Positions 20,913-30,623 of a stretch of 47,995 nt of DNA are shown here, in pieces. Location of the stretch: positions 1 through 47,995 of the forward strand of contig NZ_CABEGA010000033.1 of NCBI RefSeq assembly GCF_901521055.1, written 5' to 3'. Position 1 is the first letter of the stretch, and each line of letters starts with the position of its first letter. The position numbers were made by a program, and so were the translations under genes. Below the pieces are notes generated by a model. That model saw only the letters and a list, made by a program, of their open reading frames with translations. It ran no database searches and had not been told where the DNA came from. The DNA is from Cellulomonas hominis. GTDB taxonomy: Bacteria; Actinomycetota; Actinomycetes; Actinomycetales; Cellulomonadaceae.

Positions 20913-21242
20913 TCAGGCGCCGTCGACGTCGACGAGCACGCGCTCGCCGTCGACGGTCAGGGGGTAGACGGGGACGGGGCGGACGGCCGGGGGGCCCAGC
21001 GGCTCGCCGGTGCGCAGGTCGAACCGCGACCCGTGCAGCCAGCACTCCACCGTGCAGCCCTCGACCTCGCCGTCGGACAGCGAGACCGCGCCGTGCGAGC
21101 AGATGTCGCTGATGGCGTGCAGCGCGCCGTCCTCGTCGCGGACGACCGCGACCTCGACGACGCCGGACGGCCCCTCGAGCTCGACACGGAACGTGCCGGC
21201 CTCGGGGACGTCGGAGGTCATGCAGGCGAGCTGGGCGCTCAT
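20913..21242 (-). CDS. Rieske-type [2Fe-2S] ferredoxin-like protein
   Basis: Protein of 109 residues, the ferredoxin component type of non-heme iron oxygenases. Cluster ligands are Cys48-x-His50 (CSHGAVSLSDG) and Cys67-x2-His70 (CWLHGSRFD). ATG 21242 overlaps the sufD stop (ATGA). Rieske genes between sufD and sufC recur in actinobacterial suf operons; whether it is an electron donor for assembly or a client is unknown. Confidence 0.94.
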   Translation of the reverse strand: MSAQLACMTSDVPEAGTFRVELEGPSGVVEVAVVRDEDGALHAISDICSHGAVSLSDGEVEGCTVECWLHGSRFDLRTGEPLGPPAVRPVPVYPLTVDGERVLVDVDGA

Positions 21243-22594
21243 GCGCGCTCGTCCTGCGAGGTGACGGAGGCCGGCTCGTTCAGGATGGCGCGCTCGCCGT
21301 CCGTCTCGGGCGTGATGTCGCTCGCGAGGTCGCCACCGGTGACCGCGGCCGCCCCGGCGAACTCCGACATCGACTGCGCCAGCTCGCGCTCGATGGCGTC
21401 GATCAGGCGCTCCTCGATCTCCGGGACCCCGATCTGGTTGATCAGCTCGGCGAAGAAGCCGCGCACGACCAGGCGGCGGGCGTCCGTCTCCGGGATGCCG
21501 CGGGCGCGCAGGTAGAACAGCTGCTCGTCGTCGAACCGGCCGGTGGCGCTGGCGTGGCCCGCGCCCTCGATGAGGCCCGTCTCGATCTCCAGGTTCGGCA
21601 CGGAGTCCGCGCGCGCGCCGTCCGTGAGGACCAGGTTGCGGTTGAGCTCGTAGGTGTCGGTGCCCTCGGCCGCCGCGCGGATCAGCACGTCGCCGACCCA
21701 CACGGTGTGCGCGCCCTCGCCCTGCAGCGCGCCCTTGTAGGCCACCCGGGACTTGCAGTTCGGCACCGCGTGGTCCACGAACAGCCGCTGCTCCTGGTGC
21801 TGGCCCGCGTCGGCGTAGTACACGCCGAGCATCTCGACCGAGCCGCCCTCACCGGCGAACTCGGCGTCCGGCGTGATCCGCACGACGTCGCCGCCGAGCG
21901 TCACGACGATGTGCTTCACCGTGGCGTTGCGGCCGAGCTTCACGCGGTGCGCGGCGGCGTGCACCGTGCCCGCGTCCCAGTCGTGCACGGAGACGACCGT
22001 GAGGTGCGCGCCGTCCTCGGCCACGACCTCGACCGTCTCGGTGAGCAGCGCCGACCCGACGTGGTCGATGACGACCGTCGCCTCGGACATCGGCTGGGCG
22101 TGCACCAGCAGGTGGCTGCCGGTGGGCTCGAGCTGGCCCTCGACGCCCTCGACGCGCACCGAGGTGACGGTCGACGCGACCGCCTCGGTCGGGACGGTCA
22201 CGACGGTGGCGCGCGGGAACGACGCCCAGGCCACGGCCGCGGCCCGGTCGCCGGGCTCGCCGGCCCGGCCCAGCCGCGCGTCGTCGCGGTCCACGATCTC
22301 GACCTCGACCTCGGGCGCGTTCACGACCGTGGTGAGGACGCCGTGGCCGGTCAGCCGGCCGGACTCGGGGGCGAACAGCGGGGCCAGGCGGTCGACGGGC
22401 GAGAACCGCCACTCCTCCTCGCGCCCGGACGGCACCGGGAAGTCCGCGACCTCGAACGAGGTGGCGCGGGCCGCGCGGGACGACTGCGGGACGCCGCCGA
22501 CGCCGTGGCTGTGCGCCCCGTCGGCGGTCGCGCGGGAGTGGTCGGTGGACAGGCCGGCGGGCGCGCCGGACTCGGTCGGTGTGGTGGTCGACAT
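21239..22594 (-). CDS. Fe-S cluster assembly protein SufD
   Basis: Scaffold subunit of 451 residues, partner of SufB in the SufBC2D complex. A poorly conserved N-terminus (about 45 residues) precedes the family region starting at FPVPSGREEEWRFSPVDRL. The central beta-helix includes YKGALQGEGAHTVWVGDV, and the C-terminus has GHASATGRFDDEQLFYLRARG. ATG 22594 shares one base with the sufB stop (TGATG). Confidence 0.95.
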   Translation of the reverse strand: MSTTTPTESGAPAGLSTDHSRATADGAHSHGVGGVPQSSRAARATSFEVADFPVPSGREEEWRFSPVDRLAPLFAPESGRLTGHGVLTTVVNAPEVEVEIVDRDDARLGRAGEPGDRAAAVAWASFPRATVVTVPTEAVASTVTSVRVEGVEGQLEPTGSHLLVHAQPMSEATVVIDHVGSALLTETVEVVAEDGAHLTVVSVHDWDAGTVHAAAHRVKLGRNATVKHIVVTLGGDVVRITPDAEFAGEGGSVEMLGVYYADAGQHQEQRLFVDHAVPNCKSRVAYKGALQGEGAHTVWVGDVLIRAAAEGTDTYELNRNLVLTDGARADSVPNLEIETGLIEGAGHASATGRFDDEQLFYLRARGIPETDARRLVVRGFFAELINQIGVPEIEERLIDAIERELAQSMSEFAGAAAVTGGDLASDITPETDGERAILNEPASVTSQDERA

Positions 22595-24036
22595 CAGCCG
22601 ACGGCCCCTTCCATCTGCAGCTCGATCAGGCGGTTCAGCTCGAGGGCGTACTCCATGGGCAGCTCGCGTGCGATGGGCTCCACGAACCCGCGCACGATCA
22701 TCGCCATGGCCTCCGTCTCGGTCATGCCGCGGGACATCAGGTAGAACAGCTGGTCCTCGCTCACGCGGGAGACCGTCGCCTCGTGACCCATCGACACGTC
22801 GTCCTCGCGGACGTCGACGTACGGGTAGGTGTCCGAGCGCGAGATCTGGTCGACCAGCAGCGCGTCGCAGAGCACGTTGCTCGCGGAGTGGCTCGCGCCC
22901 TCCAGCACCTGCACCAGGCCGCGGTACGACGTGCGGCCGCCGCCGCGGGCCACCGACTTCGACACGATCGAGGACGACGTGTGCGGCGCGGCGTGCACCA
23001 TCTTGCAGCCGGCGTCCTGGTGCTGGCCCTCGCCCGCGAAGGCGATGGACAGCGTCTCGCCGCGGGCGTGCTCGCCCAGCAGGTAGATCGCCGGGTACTT
23101 CATGGTGACCTTGGAGCCGATGTTGCCGTCGACCCACTCCATCGTCGCGCCCTCGGCCGCGGTCGCCCGCTTGGTCACGAGGTTGTAGACGTTGTTCGAC
23201 CAGTTCTGGATCGTCGTGTACCGCACGCGGGCGTTCTTCTTCACGATGATCTCGACGACCGCGGAGTGCAGCGAGTCCGACTGGTAGATCGGCGCGGTGC
23301 AGCCCTCGACGTAGTGCACGTACGAGCCCTCGTCCGCGATGATCAGCGTCCGCTCGAACTGGCCCATGTTCTCGGTGTTGATCCGGAAGTAGGCCTGCAG
23401 CGGGATCTCGACGTGCACGCCCGGCGGCACGTAGACGAACGAGCCGCCCGACCACACCGCGGTGTTCAGGGACGCGAACTTGTTGTCGCCCGGGGGGATC
23501 ACCGAGCCGAAGTACTGCTCGAACAGCTCGGGGTACTCGCGCAGGCCCGTGTCGGTGTCGACGAAGATGACGCCCTGCGCCTCCAGGTCCTCGCGGATCT
23601 GGTGGTAGACGACCTCGGACTCGTACTGCGCGGCCACGCCGGCGACGAGGCGCTGCTTCTCGGCCTCCGGGATGCCCAGGCGGTCGTAGGTGTTGCGGAT
23701 GTCCTCGGGGAGCTCCTCCCACGAGGTCGCCTGCTTCTCGGTCGACCGCACGAAGTACTTGATGTTGTCGAAGTCGATGCCCGACAGGTCCGCGCCCCAC
23801 CAGGGCATCGGCTTCTTGTCGAACAGCCGCAGCGCCTTCAGGCGCGTCTTCAGCATCCACTCGGGCTCGTTCTTGAGCGCCGAGATGTTGCGCACGACGT
23901 CCTCGGAGAGGCCGCGCTGCGCGGTCGCGCCGGCGGTGTCCGCGTCGTGCCAGCCGTAGCCGTAGTTCCCGATCGAGGCGATCGCCTCGTCCTGGGTCAT
24001 CGGCTCGGCGGGGCGGCCGGTGTCGGTCGTCGTCAT
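22594..24036 (-). CDS. Fe-S cluster assembly protein SufB
   Basis: Main scaffold of the SufBC2D complex, 480 residues, as is usual. Motifs include YGYGWHD near the N-terminus, [19 protein letters not shown] and [13 protein letters not shown], the latter carrying a conserved Cys. The gene is not interrupted by an intein, unlike the SufB gene of some mycobacteria. It begins 1 bp after the sufR stop, so both are read from one mRNA. Confidence 0.97.
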   Translation of the reverse strand: MTTTDTGRPAEPMTQDEAIASIGNYGYGWHDADTAGATAQRGLSEDVVRNISALKNEPEWMLKTRLKALRLFDKKPMPWWGADLSGIDFDNIKYFVRSTEKQATSWEELPEDIRNTYDRLGIPEAEKQRLVAGVAAQYESEVVYHQIREDLEAQGVIFVDTDTGLREYPELFEQYFGSVIPPGDNKFASLNTAVWSGGSFVYVPPGVHVEIPLQAYFRINTENMGQFERTLIIADEGSYVHYVEGCTAPIYQSDSLHSAVVEIIVKKNARVRYTTIQNWSNNVYNLVTKRATAAEGATMEWVDGNIGSKVTMKYPAIYLLGEHARGETLSIAFAGEGQHQDAGCKMVHAAPHTSSSIVSKSVARGGGRTSYRGLVQVLEGASHSASNVLCDALLVDQISRSDTYPYVDVREDDVSMGHEATVSRVSEDQLFYLMSRGMTETEAMAMIVRGFVEPIARELPMEYALELNRLIELQMEGAVG

Positions 24037-24037
24037 C

Positions 24038-24931
24038 TCATCGTCCTTCCGTGAGAGGCACGGGGCGGGGGCTCGGGTCGGGGGCGGGGGTGTCGTGGGT
24101 GTCGCCGGCCGGCGGTGCGGCCGCGGCGGTGCCCGGCGCGGCGCGCCGGACCGGGATGATGGGGATGTTCGTGGTGCACACGTGACCGCCGCGGGCGAGG
24201 GTCGCGAGGCGCTGCACGTGCACGCCGAGCATCCGCGAGAAGGCGTGCGCCTCGGCCTCGCACAGCTCGGGGAACTCGGTCGCGACGTCCTGCACCGGGC
24301 AGTGGCCCTGGCACAGCTGGATCGCGTGGCCGCCGGGGACCGGGCGCGCGGTCGCGGCGAACCCGTCGAGGGCCAGGCCCTCGGCCAGCACCCGCGCCCG
24401 GAGCACGGGGTCGTCGCCGGCCTCGGCGAGCGCGTCGGCGTGCCGGACCTCGAGGTCGTGGACCCGCTTCTCGGCGAAGCTGCGCACCGCGTCGGCGCCG
24501 CCGATCTCGGCCACGAACCGCAGCGCCTGCGACGCGAGCTCGGAGTACTGCTGGCTCAGCGCGGCCTGCCCGGCGGCGGTGATGACGTAGCGCTTGGCCG
24601 GGCGGCCGCGGCGCGCGGGTCCGGGGTGGGCGCTGCCGTCGTGCACGGCGATCTGCCGGTCGCCCTCGAGCACCGCCAGGTGCCGGCGGACGGCGGCGGC
24701 GGTCAGGTCGAGCGCGGCGGCGAGCTCGACGGCTGACACGGGGCCGTCGGCGACGATCAGGTCGAGCACGCGGCGGCGGGTCCCGGCCTCGGAGTCGGCG
24801 TCCGCGTGCCGTCCGGCGGAGGGCGCCGCGGCGATCACGGTGGTGCCCGCGGCCGTGCTCAGGGCCTCGGTGGGACAGTCGGCGTCGAGCGACGGGGCGG
24901 CGTGCTCGGGTGCCGGCGTGATCGGGCTCAT
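24038..24931 (-). CDS. SufR-type Fe-S sensing transcriptional regulator
   Basis: Represses the suf operon when its own Fe-S cluster is loaded. The winged-helix domain is at about residues 50-115 ([24 protein letters not shown], split HTH). The sensor part has Cys207, Cys211, Cys224 and Cys252 (CQGHC...ELC...VCTTN). At 297 residues it is longer than usual because of a 45-residue N-terminal tail and a Pro-rich C-terminus. ATG 24931 has GGAGGTG 5 bases upstream. A palindrome 97 bp upstream is its likely operator. Confidence 0.93.
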   Translation of the reverse strand: MSPITPAPEHAAPSLDADCPTEALSTAAGTTVIAAAPSAGRHADADSEAGTRRRVLDLIVADGPVSAVELAAALDLTAAAVRRHLAVLEGDRQIAVHDGSAHPGPARRGRPAKRYVITAAGQAALSQQYSELASQALRFVAEIGGADAVRSFAEKRVHDLEVRHADALAEAGDDPVLRARVLAEGLALDGFAATARPVPGGHAIQLCQGHCPVQDVATEFPELCEAEAHAFSRMLGVHVQRLATLARGGHVCTTNIPIIPVRRAAPGTAAAAPPAGDTHDTPAPDPSPRPVPLTEGR

Positions 24932-25027
24932 GCACACACCTCCGGATCGCTGCTGCGCGGCTGTCGGGAATCCTCGCGCACCTGCCGGCACGCGCTCCCC
25001 CGGGGGCCCTGGTGCAGGCTCCCGATA

Positions 25028-25049
25028 TCGGCAACATCCTTGTTGCCGA
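25028..25049. promoter_or_regulatory. Probable SufR operator
   Basis: Perfect inverted repeat TCGGCAAC-N6-GTTGCCGA. On the minus strand it overlaps a plausible promoter: TTGCCA, a 17-base spacer, and AAGGAT inside the palindrome. The location just upstream of sufR fits autoregulation; it also lies 60 bp from the divergent ABC gene. Confidence 0.7.
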
Positions 25050-25096
25050 AATAAGTCCTGGCAAGCAAGGTTCGCCTCACCACAGTCCGCGCCCCC

Positions 25097-25102
25097 TACA
25101 CT
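25097..25102 (+). promoter_or_regulatory. -10 box of the 25109 ABC gene (TACACT)
   Basis: TACACT followed by 6 bases and GTG 25109. Confidence 0.55.
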
Positions 25103-25108
25103 CGCGGG

Positions 25109-26059
25109 GTGCTCGGCCAGTCCTCCACCCCGCCGGCCGTCGAGGTCCGCGGGCTCGTCAAGCGGTACGACGGCCGGGCCGTCGTCGACGGGCTCGACCT
25201 GCACGCGTCGCCCGGACGGGTGACGGCGGTGCTCGGCCCGAACGGCGCCGGCAAGACCACCACCGTGGAGTGCTGCGAGGGCCTGCGCACCCCCGACGCC
25301 GGCTCGGTCCGCGTCCTCGGGCTCGACCCCGTCGCCGACGCGCGCGCCCTGCGACCCCGCGTCGGCGTGATGCTGCAGGACGCGGGGCTGCCGACGGGCG
25401 TCCCCGCGCTGGGCGTGCTGCGCCACGTCGCCGCCATGTACGCCGAGCCCCGCGACGTCGGCGAGCTCGCCGAGCGCCTCGGGCTCACGACGTTCGCCCG
25501 CACCACCGTGCGACGGCTGTCCGGCGGGCAGCGGCAGCGGCTGGCGCTGGCCACCGCCGTCGTCGGCCGGCCCGACGTCGTGTTCCTCGACGAGCCGTCC
25601 GCCGGCATGGACCCCCAGGCCCGGCGCGCCGTCTGGTCGCTGGTCGAGGAGCTCCGGGCCGACGGGGTCGCCGTGCTGCTCACCACGCACCTGATGGACG
25701 AGGCCGAGGCGCTGGCCGACGAGATCGCCGTCGTGGACCACGGCCGGGTGATCGCGCACGGCACCGTGCCGGAGCTGCTCGCGGGACCCGACGGCGCGAC
25801 GCTGACGTTCCGCGCGCCCGCCGGGCTGCCCGTCGCGGACATCGGACGCGCTCTGACGCCCGCGGGGGCCGGCGCGTCCACGGCGGTCCGCGAGACGGCG
25901 CCCGGGTCGTACGCCGTGGACGCCCCCGCGTCACCCGCCCTCGTGGCGGCGCTCGCCGGCTGGTGCGCCGCGCAGGACGTGCTGCTCGCCCGCGTCGACG
26001 CGGGCGTCCGCACGCTCGAGGACGTGTTCCTCGACCTGACCGGACGGAACCTGCGATGA
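25109..26059 (+). CDS. ABC-2 type exporter, ATP-binding protein
   Basis: ATPase of 316 residues: Walker A GPNGAGKTT, signature LSGGQRQRLA, Walker B VVFLDEPSAGMD, switch THLMDEAE. The C-terminal extension ends in TLEDVFLDLTGRNLR, typical of multidrug-type ABC-2 ATPases. It forms a pair with the permease at 26056 (4-bp overlap). GTG 25109 follows TACACT by 6 bases. It is divergent from sufR, an arrangement that recurs in actinobacteria next to ctaA; the substrate is unknown. Confidence 0.93.
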   Translation: MLGQSSTPPAVEVRGLVKRYDGRAVVDGLDLHASPGRVTAVLGPNGAGKTTTVECCEGLRTPDAGSVRVLGLDPVADARALRPRVGVMLQDAGLPTGVPALGVLRHVAAMYAEPRDVGELAERLGLTTFARTTVRRLSGGQRQRLALATAVVGRPDVVFLDEPSAGMDPQARRAVWSLVEELRADGVAVLLTTHLMDEAEALADEIAVVDHGRVIAHGTVPELLAGPDGATLTFRAPAGLPVADIGRALTPAGAGASTAVRETAPGSYAVDAPASPALVAALAGWCAAQDVLLARVDAGVRTLEDVFLDLTGRNLR

Positions 26060-26853
26060 CCGTGCCCCTCGACCGCGCCGCGCCCGTCGACGCCGCGACT
26101 CCCGCCGACCGAGCCGCACCCCCCGCCCGCCGGGTGCTCGCCCAGGCCCGCTTCGAGACCCTGGCGGTGCTCCGCAACGGCGAGCAGCTGCTCGTCACGC
26201 TCATCATCCCGGTGGTCGCGCTGATCGCCCTCGGCCGGGCCTCGTTCATCGACATCGGCACCGGCGGCGCCCCGCGCATCGACGTCGTGACGCCCGGCGT
26301 CCTCGGTCTCGCCGTCATGGCGGGGTCGCTCACGTCGCAGGCGATCGCGACGGCGTTCGACCGGCGCAACGGCGTGCTGCGGCTGCTCGCCACGACGCCG
26401 CTGGGCCGGGGCGGCCTGCTCGCGGGCAAGGTCCTCGCGGTGCTCGCCGTCGCCGCCCTCCAGGTCGTCGTCGTCGGCGGCACGGGGCTCGCGCTCGGCT
26501 GGCACCCGGCGCCCGCGGGGATCGCCCCGGCGGTGCTGGCGCTGCTGCTCGGCGTCGCGGCGTTCACGGCGCTGGCGCTCCTGCTGGCCGGGACCCTGCG
26601 CGCCGAGGCGGTGCTCGCCGTCGCGAACCTGCTGCTCGTCGTGCTGGCCGTCGTCGGCGGGGTCGTGCTGCCGGTCGCCGACCTGCCGTCCGGGTGGGCC
26701 GCGGTGGCCCAGTGGCTGCCGCCCGGCGCGCTCGGCGAGGCGCTGCGCTCCGCCCTCGTGGACGGGGCGTTCCCGGCGGCGCACCTGACGGCCCTCGCCG
26801 CGTGGACGCTCGCCCTGGCGTGGTGCGTCCGCCGCTGGTTCCGCTGGGACTGA
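26056..26853 (+). CDS. ABC-2 type permease
   Basis: Membrane subunit of 265 residues with six hydrophobic segments after a 25-residue Ala/Pro-rich N-terminus. RFETLAVLRNGEQLLVTLIIPVV and the loop ATAFDRRNGVLRLLATTPL are typical of ABC-2 permeases. ATG 26056 overlaps the ATPase stop. The pair is followed by a hairpin terminator. Confidence 0.92.
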   Translation: MTVPLDRAAPVDAATPADRAAPPARRVLAQARFETLAVLRNGEQLLVTLIIPVVALIALGRASFIDIGTGGAPRIDVVTPGVLGLAVMAGSLTSQAIATAFDRRNGVLRLLATTPLGRGGLLAGKVLAVLAVAALQVVVVGGTGLALGWHPAPAGIAPAVLALLLGVAAFTALALLLAGTLRAEAVLAVANLLLVVLAVVGGVVLPVADLPSGWAAVAQWLPPGALGEALRSALVDGAFPAAHLTALAAWTLALAWCVRRWFRWD

Positions 26854-26868
26854 CCCGGGTGACGGACG

Positions 26869-26890
26869 CCTCGTGCGCGGGCGCACGAGG
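26869..26890 (+). terminator. Terminator after the ABC-2 permease
   Basis: CCTCGTGCGC (26869-26878) pairs with GCGCACGAGG (26881-26890), 16 bp past the stop codon. Confidence 0.7.
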
Positions 26891-26906
26891 GCCCCGGCGC
26901 GGCCCG

Positions 26907-26912
26907 TAGGCT
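26907..26912 (+). promoter_or_regulatory. -10 box of ctaA (TAGGCT)
   Basis: TAGGCT followed by 7 bases and GTG 26920. Confidence 0.55.
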
Positions 26913-26919
26913 GGTCCGC

Positions 26920-27849
26920 GTGAGCTCCGACGTCGCCGCAGCACCCGCCTCCCGCCCCGTGCCCTCCCGGTTCGCGGCGTGGCGCGGGCGCCTCACCCAC
27001 CCCGTCCTGGTGGCGAACCTGGTGGGGCAGATCGGCATCGTCGTGACCGGCGGCGCGGTGCGCCTCACCGGCTCCGGGCTGGGCTGCTCGACCTGGCCGC
27101 AGTGCGAGCCGGGGCAGTTCACGCCGCGGTTCCACGAGGCCGCGACGTACCACCCGTTCGTCGAGTTCGGGAACCGGACCCTCACCGGCGTGCTGGGCGT
27201 GATCGCGATCGCCGTCGCCGTCCTGGTGTGGAGCGACCGCGACCGCGTCCGGTCCTACCGGTGGCTCGGGTTCGCGCCCCTGGTGGGCGTCGCGGCGCAG
27301 GCGGTCATCGGCGGGATCATCGTGCTGCTGCACCTGCACCCGGCCTGGGTCAGCCTGCACTTCCTCGTCTCGATGCTGCTCGTGGTGACCTCGACGCTGC
27401 TGGTGCACCGCAGCCGCGAGGGCGACGGCCCCGCCACGCCCGTCGTCGGGCCCCTCGCGCGCCGGCTCGCACCCGTGCTCGGCGCCCTGCTGACGGTCGT
27501 GCTCGTGCTGGGTGCGATCACCACCGGCGCGGGACCGCACTCCGGCGACGAGGAGATCGGCTACCGCATCGCCGTCGACCCGTACCTGATGGCGCGGGTG
27601 CACGCCGCGTCGGTGTGGCTGTTCGTCGCCGTGCTCGTCGCGCTGCTGGTGCTGAACCGTCGCGGGCCGGCGGTGCTCCGGCGGCGCGGGTGGGTCATGG
27701 TCGCGCTCGTCGCGCTGCAGGGCCTCATCGGCTACGTGCAGGTCGCCACCGACCTGCCGGTCCTGCTCGTGCTGCTGCACATGCTCGGCGCAGCGCTGCT
27801 CGCCGGCGGGACCGCCCGGTACCTGCTGACGTTCCGCACCCGCGCCTGA
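26920..27849 (+). CDS. Heme A synthase (COX15/CtaA)
   Basis: Membrane enzyme of 309 residues that converts heme O to heme A for aa3 cytochrome oxidase. Eight transmembrane helices are visible. Conserved segments are VTGGAVRLTGSGLGCSTWPQC with its cysteines, EFGNRTLTG with the Glu and heme-side residues, and His residues in HLHPAWVSLHFLVS, RVHAASVW and LLHMLGA that can bind two hemes. GTG 26920 follows TAGGCT by 7 bases. It works with the SURF1 protein of this window in oxidase assembly. Confidence 0.95.
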   Translation: MSSDVAAAPASRPVPSRFAAWRGRLTHPVLVANLVGQIGIVVTGGAVRLTGSGLGCSTWPQCEPGQFTPRFHEAATYHPFVEFGNRTLTGVLGVIAIAVAVLVWSDRDRVRSYRWLGFAPLVGVAAQAVIGGIIVLLHLHPAWVSLHFLVSMLLVVTSTLLVHRSREGDGPATPVVGPLARRLAPVLGALLTVVLVLGAITTGAGPHSGDEEIGYRIAVDPYLMARVHAASVWLFVAVLVALLVLNRRGPAVLRRRGWVMVALVALQGLIGYVQVATDLPVLLVLLHMLGAALLAGGTARYLLTFRTRA

Positions 27850-27918
27850 CCCCGCCGCCGACGCCCGGGCCGCGCCGTCCGGCTCGCGCTCCCCGGGCCG
27901 TCGTGCTCTGCTCGCGGC

Positions 27919-28764
27919 GTGGACTCCTTCACCCGGGACGGCCTGCGGTTCGACGTCCGTGACCACCGCCCGGCGGCGCCGGACGGGGCGGACCCCGGCG
28001 CGCCGGTCGCGGTGCTGCTGCACGGCTTCCCGCAGGACGCCTCGGCCTTCGACGCCGTCGTCCCGCTGCTGACGGCCGCCGGGGTCCGGGTGATCGTCCC
28101 GGACCAGCGGGGCTACTCCCCCGGCGCGCGGCCGCCGGGGCGCCGGCCGTACGCGGTCCCCGAGCTCGTGGCGGACGTCGTCGCCCTCCTGGACGCCGCG
28201 GGCACCTCCCGCGCCCACGTCGCGGGCCACGACTGGGGCGGGGTCGTCGCGTGGGCGCTGGCCGCCCGGCAGCCGGACCGGGTCGCGTCCCTCACGGCGC
28301 TGTCGACCCCGCACCCGGCCGCGATGGCGGCGGCCGCCCGCCGCGGGCACCAGCTGCTCCGGTCCGCCTACGTGGCGGCGTTCCAGGTGCCGGGCGTGCC
28401 GGAGCGGGTGCTGCTGGCGCACGGCGGACGGCGGCTGCGGCGGGCGCTGACCCGCTCCGGCCTCGGCGACGCCGCCGCGGACCGCTACGTCGCCCGGATG
28501 TCGGAGCCCGGCGCGCTGCGCGCGGCGCTCGCCTGGTACCGGGCGCTGCCGGTCCCGGGCGGCGGCACGACCGGACGGGTCCGGGTCCCGACCACCCACG
28601 TCGTGGGCCGGCACGACCCGTTCTTCTCGCCCCGCTCCGTCGCCGGGACGCCCGCGCACGTCGACGGGTCCTTCACGCAGGTCGTGCTCGACGAGGGCCA
28701 CTGGCTCCCGGAGCGCCGCCCCCGGGACGTCGCCGCGGCGGTGCTGGGCCATCTGCGCGTGTGA
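27919..28764 (+). CDS. Alpha/beta hydrolase (epoxide hydrolase-like)
   Basis: Soluble hydrolase of 281 residues. The oxyanion motif LLHGFPQ, the nucleophile elbow GHDWGG with Asp in place of Ser, and the late GRHDPFF and GHWLPE segments supply the acid and His. Asp at the elbow is typical of epoxide hydrolases and haloalkane dehalogenases. PDQRGYSPGARP is a common lid-proximal loop. The substrate is unknown. GTG 27919 is the chosen start. Confidence 0.91.
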   Translation: MDSFTRDGLRFDVRDHRPAAPDGADPGAPVAVLLHGFPQDASAFDAVVPLLTAAGVRVIVPDQRGYSPGARPPGRRPYAVPELVADVVALLDAAGTSRAHVAGHDWGGVVAWALAARQPDRVASLTALSTPHPAAMAAAARRGHQLLRSAYVAAFQVPGVPERVLLAHGGRRLRRALTRSGLGDAAADRYVARMSEPGALRAALAWYRALPVPGGGTTGRVRVPTTHVVGRHDPFFSPRSVAGTPAHVDGSFTQVVLDEGHWLPERRPRDVAAAVLGHLRV

Positions 28765-28797
28765 CGCTGCATCTTCTGGTGTGTCGTAGGTCACATC

Positions 28798-28803
28798 TAG
28801 GCT
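28798..28803 (+). promoter_or_regulatory. -10 box of the 28811 ABC gene (TAGGCT)
   Basis: TAGGCT followed by 7 bases and ATG 28811. Confidence 0.55.
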
Positions 28804-28810
28804 CGGGCGC

Positions 28811-29784
<974 letters not shown>

Positions 29785-29785
<1 letters not shown>

Positions 29786-30591
29786 TGGCCGTCCCCCACG
29801 TGATCGGCGACGCGGCCGTCGTCGCCAAGCGCAACATCATCAAGATCAAGCGCGTGCCCGACCTCCTGGTCTTCACCACGCTCTCGCCCATCATGTTCGT
29901 GCTGCTGTTCTCCTACGTCTTCGGCGGCGCGATCGACCAGGAGGGCGGCGGGCAGGCGTACCGCGAGTTCCTCATCGCGGGGATCTTCGCGCAGACGGTG
30001 ATCTTCGGGGCCACAGTCACCGGGGCGGCGCTGGCGGAGGACCTCAAGAAGGGCATCCTCGACCGGTTCCGGTCGCTGCCGATGGCGCCGTCCGCGGTGC
30101 TCACGGGCCGCACGTTCTCCGACGTGGTGAACAACGTCATCGTGCTGATCGTCATGGGGCTGACCGGGCTGGTCGTGGGCTGGCGGATCCGGTCGTCCGT
30201 GCTCGACGCACTGGCCGGGTTCGCCCTGCTGCTCGTGTTCGCCTACGCGATCTCCTGGATCATGGCGTGGATCGGCATGCTGGTGCCGAGCCCCGAGGTC
30301 GTCAACAACGCCTCGTTCATCGTGATCTTCCCGCTGACCTTCGTCGCGAACACCTTCGTCCCGCTCGAGACGCTGCCGGCGCCCCTGCAGACGTTCGCGG
30401 AGTGGAATCCCGTCTCCGCGGTGACCCAGGCCGCGCGGGAGCTGTTCGGCAACATCCCGCCCGGCACGCCGGAGCCGACCGCGTGGCCCCTGCAGAACCC
30501 CGAGGTGTACACGCTGATCTGGTCGGCGGTGTTCCTCCTGGTGTTCGTGCCGCTGGCGAACGGGCAGTACCGGGTGGCGACCAGCCGGTGA
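29785..30591 (+). CDS. DrrB-like ABC-2 permease
   Basis: Membrane subunit of 268 residues with six helices. KRNIIKIKRVPDLLVF at the N-terminus, the ABC-2 loop LKKGILDRFRSLPMAPSAVL and NTFVPLETLPAPLQTFAEWNP are typical of DrrB. GGAGGTG precedes ATG 29785. It forms an exporter with the ATPase upstream; substrates may be lipids or drugs. Confidence 0.94.
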
Positions 30592-30601
30592 GGGCGGCGC
30601 C

Positions 30602-30623
30602 GACCCGGTCGGTGGACCGGGTC
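30602..30623. terminator. Bidirectional terminator between DrrB-like and GGDEF genes
   Basis: GACCCGGTC (30602-30610) pairs with GACCGGGTC (30615-30623) around a GGTG loop, between convergent genes and touching the GGDEF stop codon. Confidence 0.75.
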
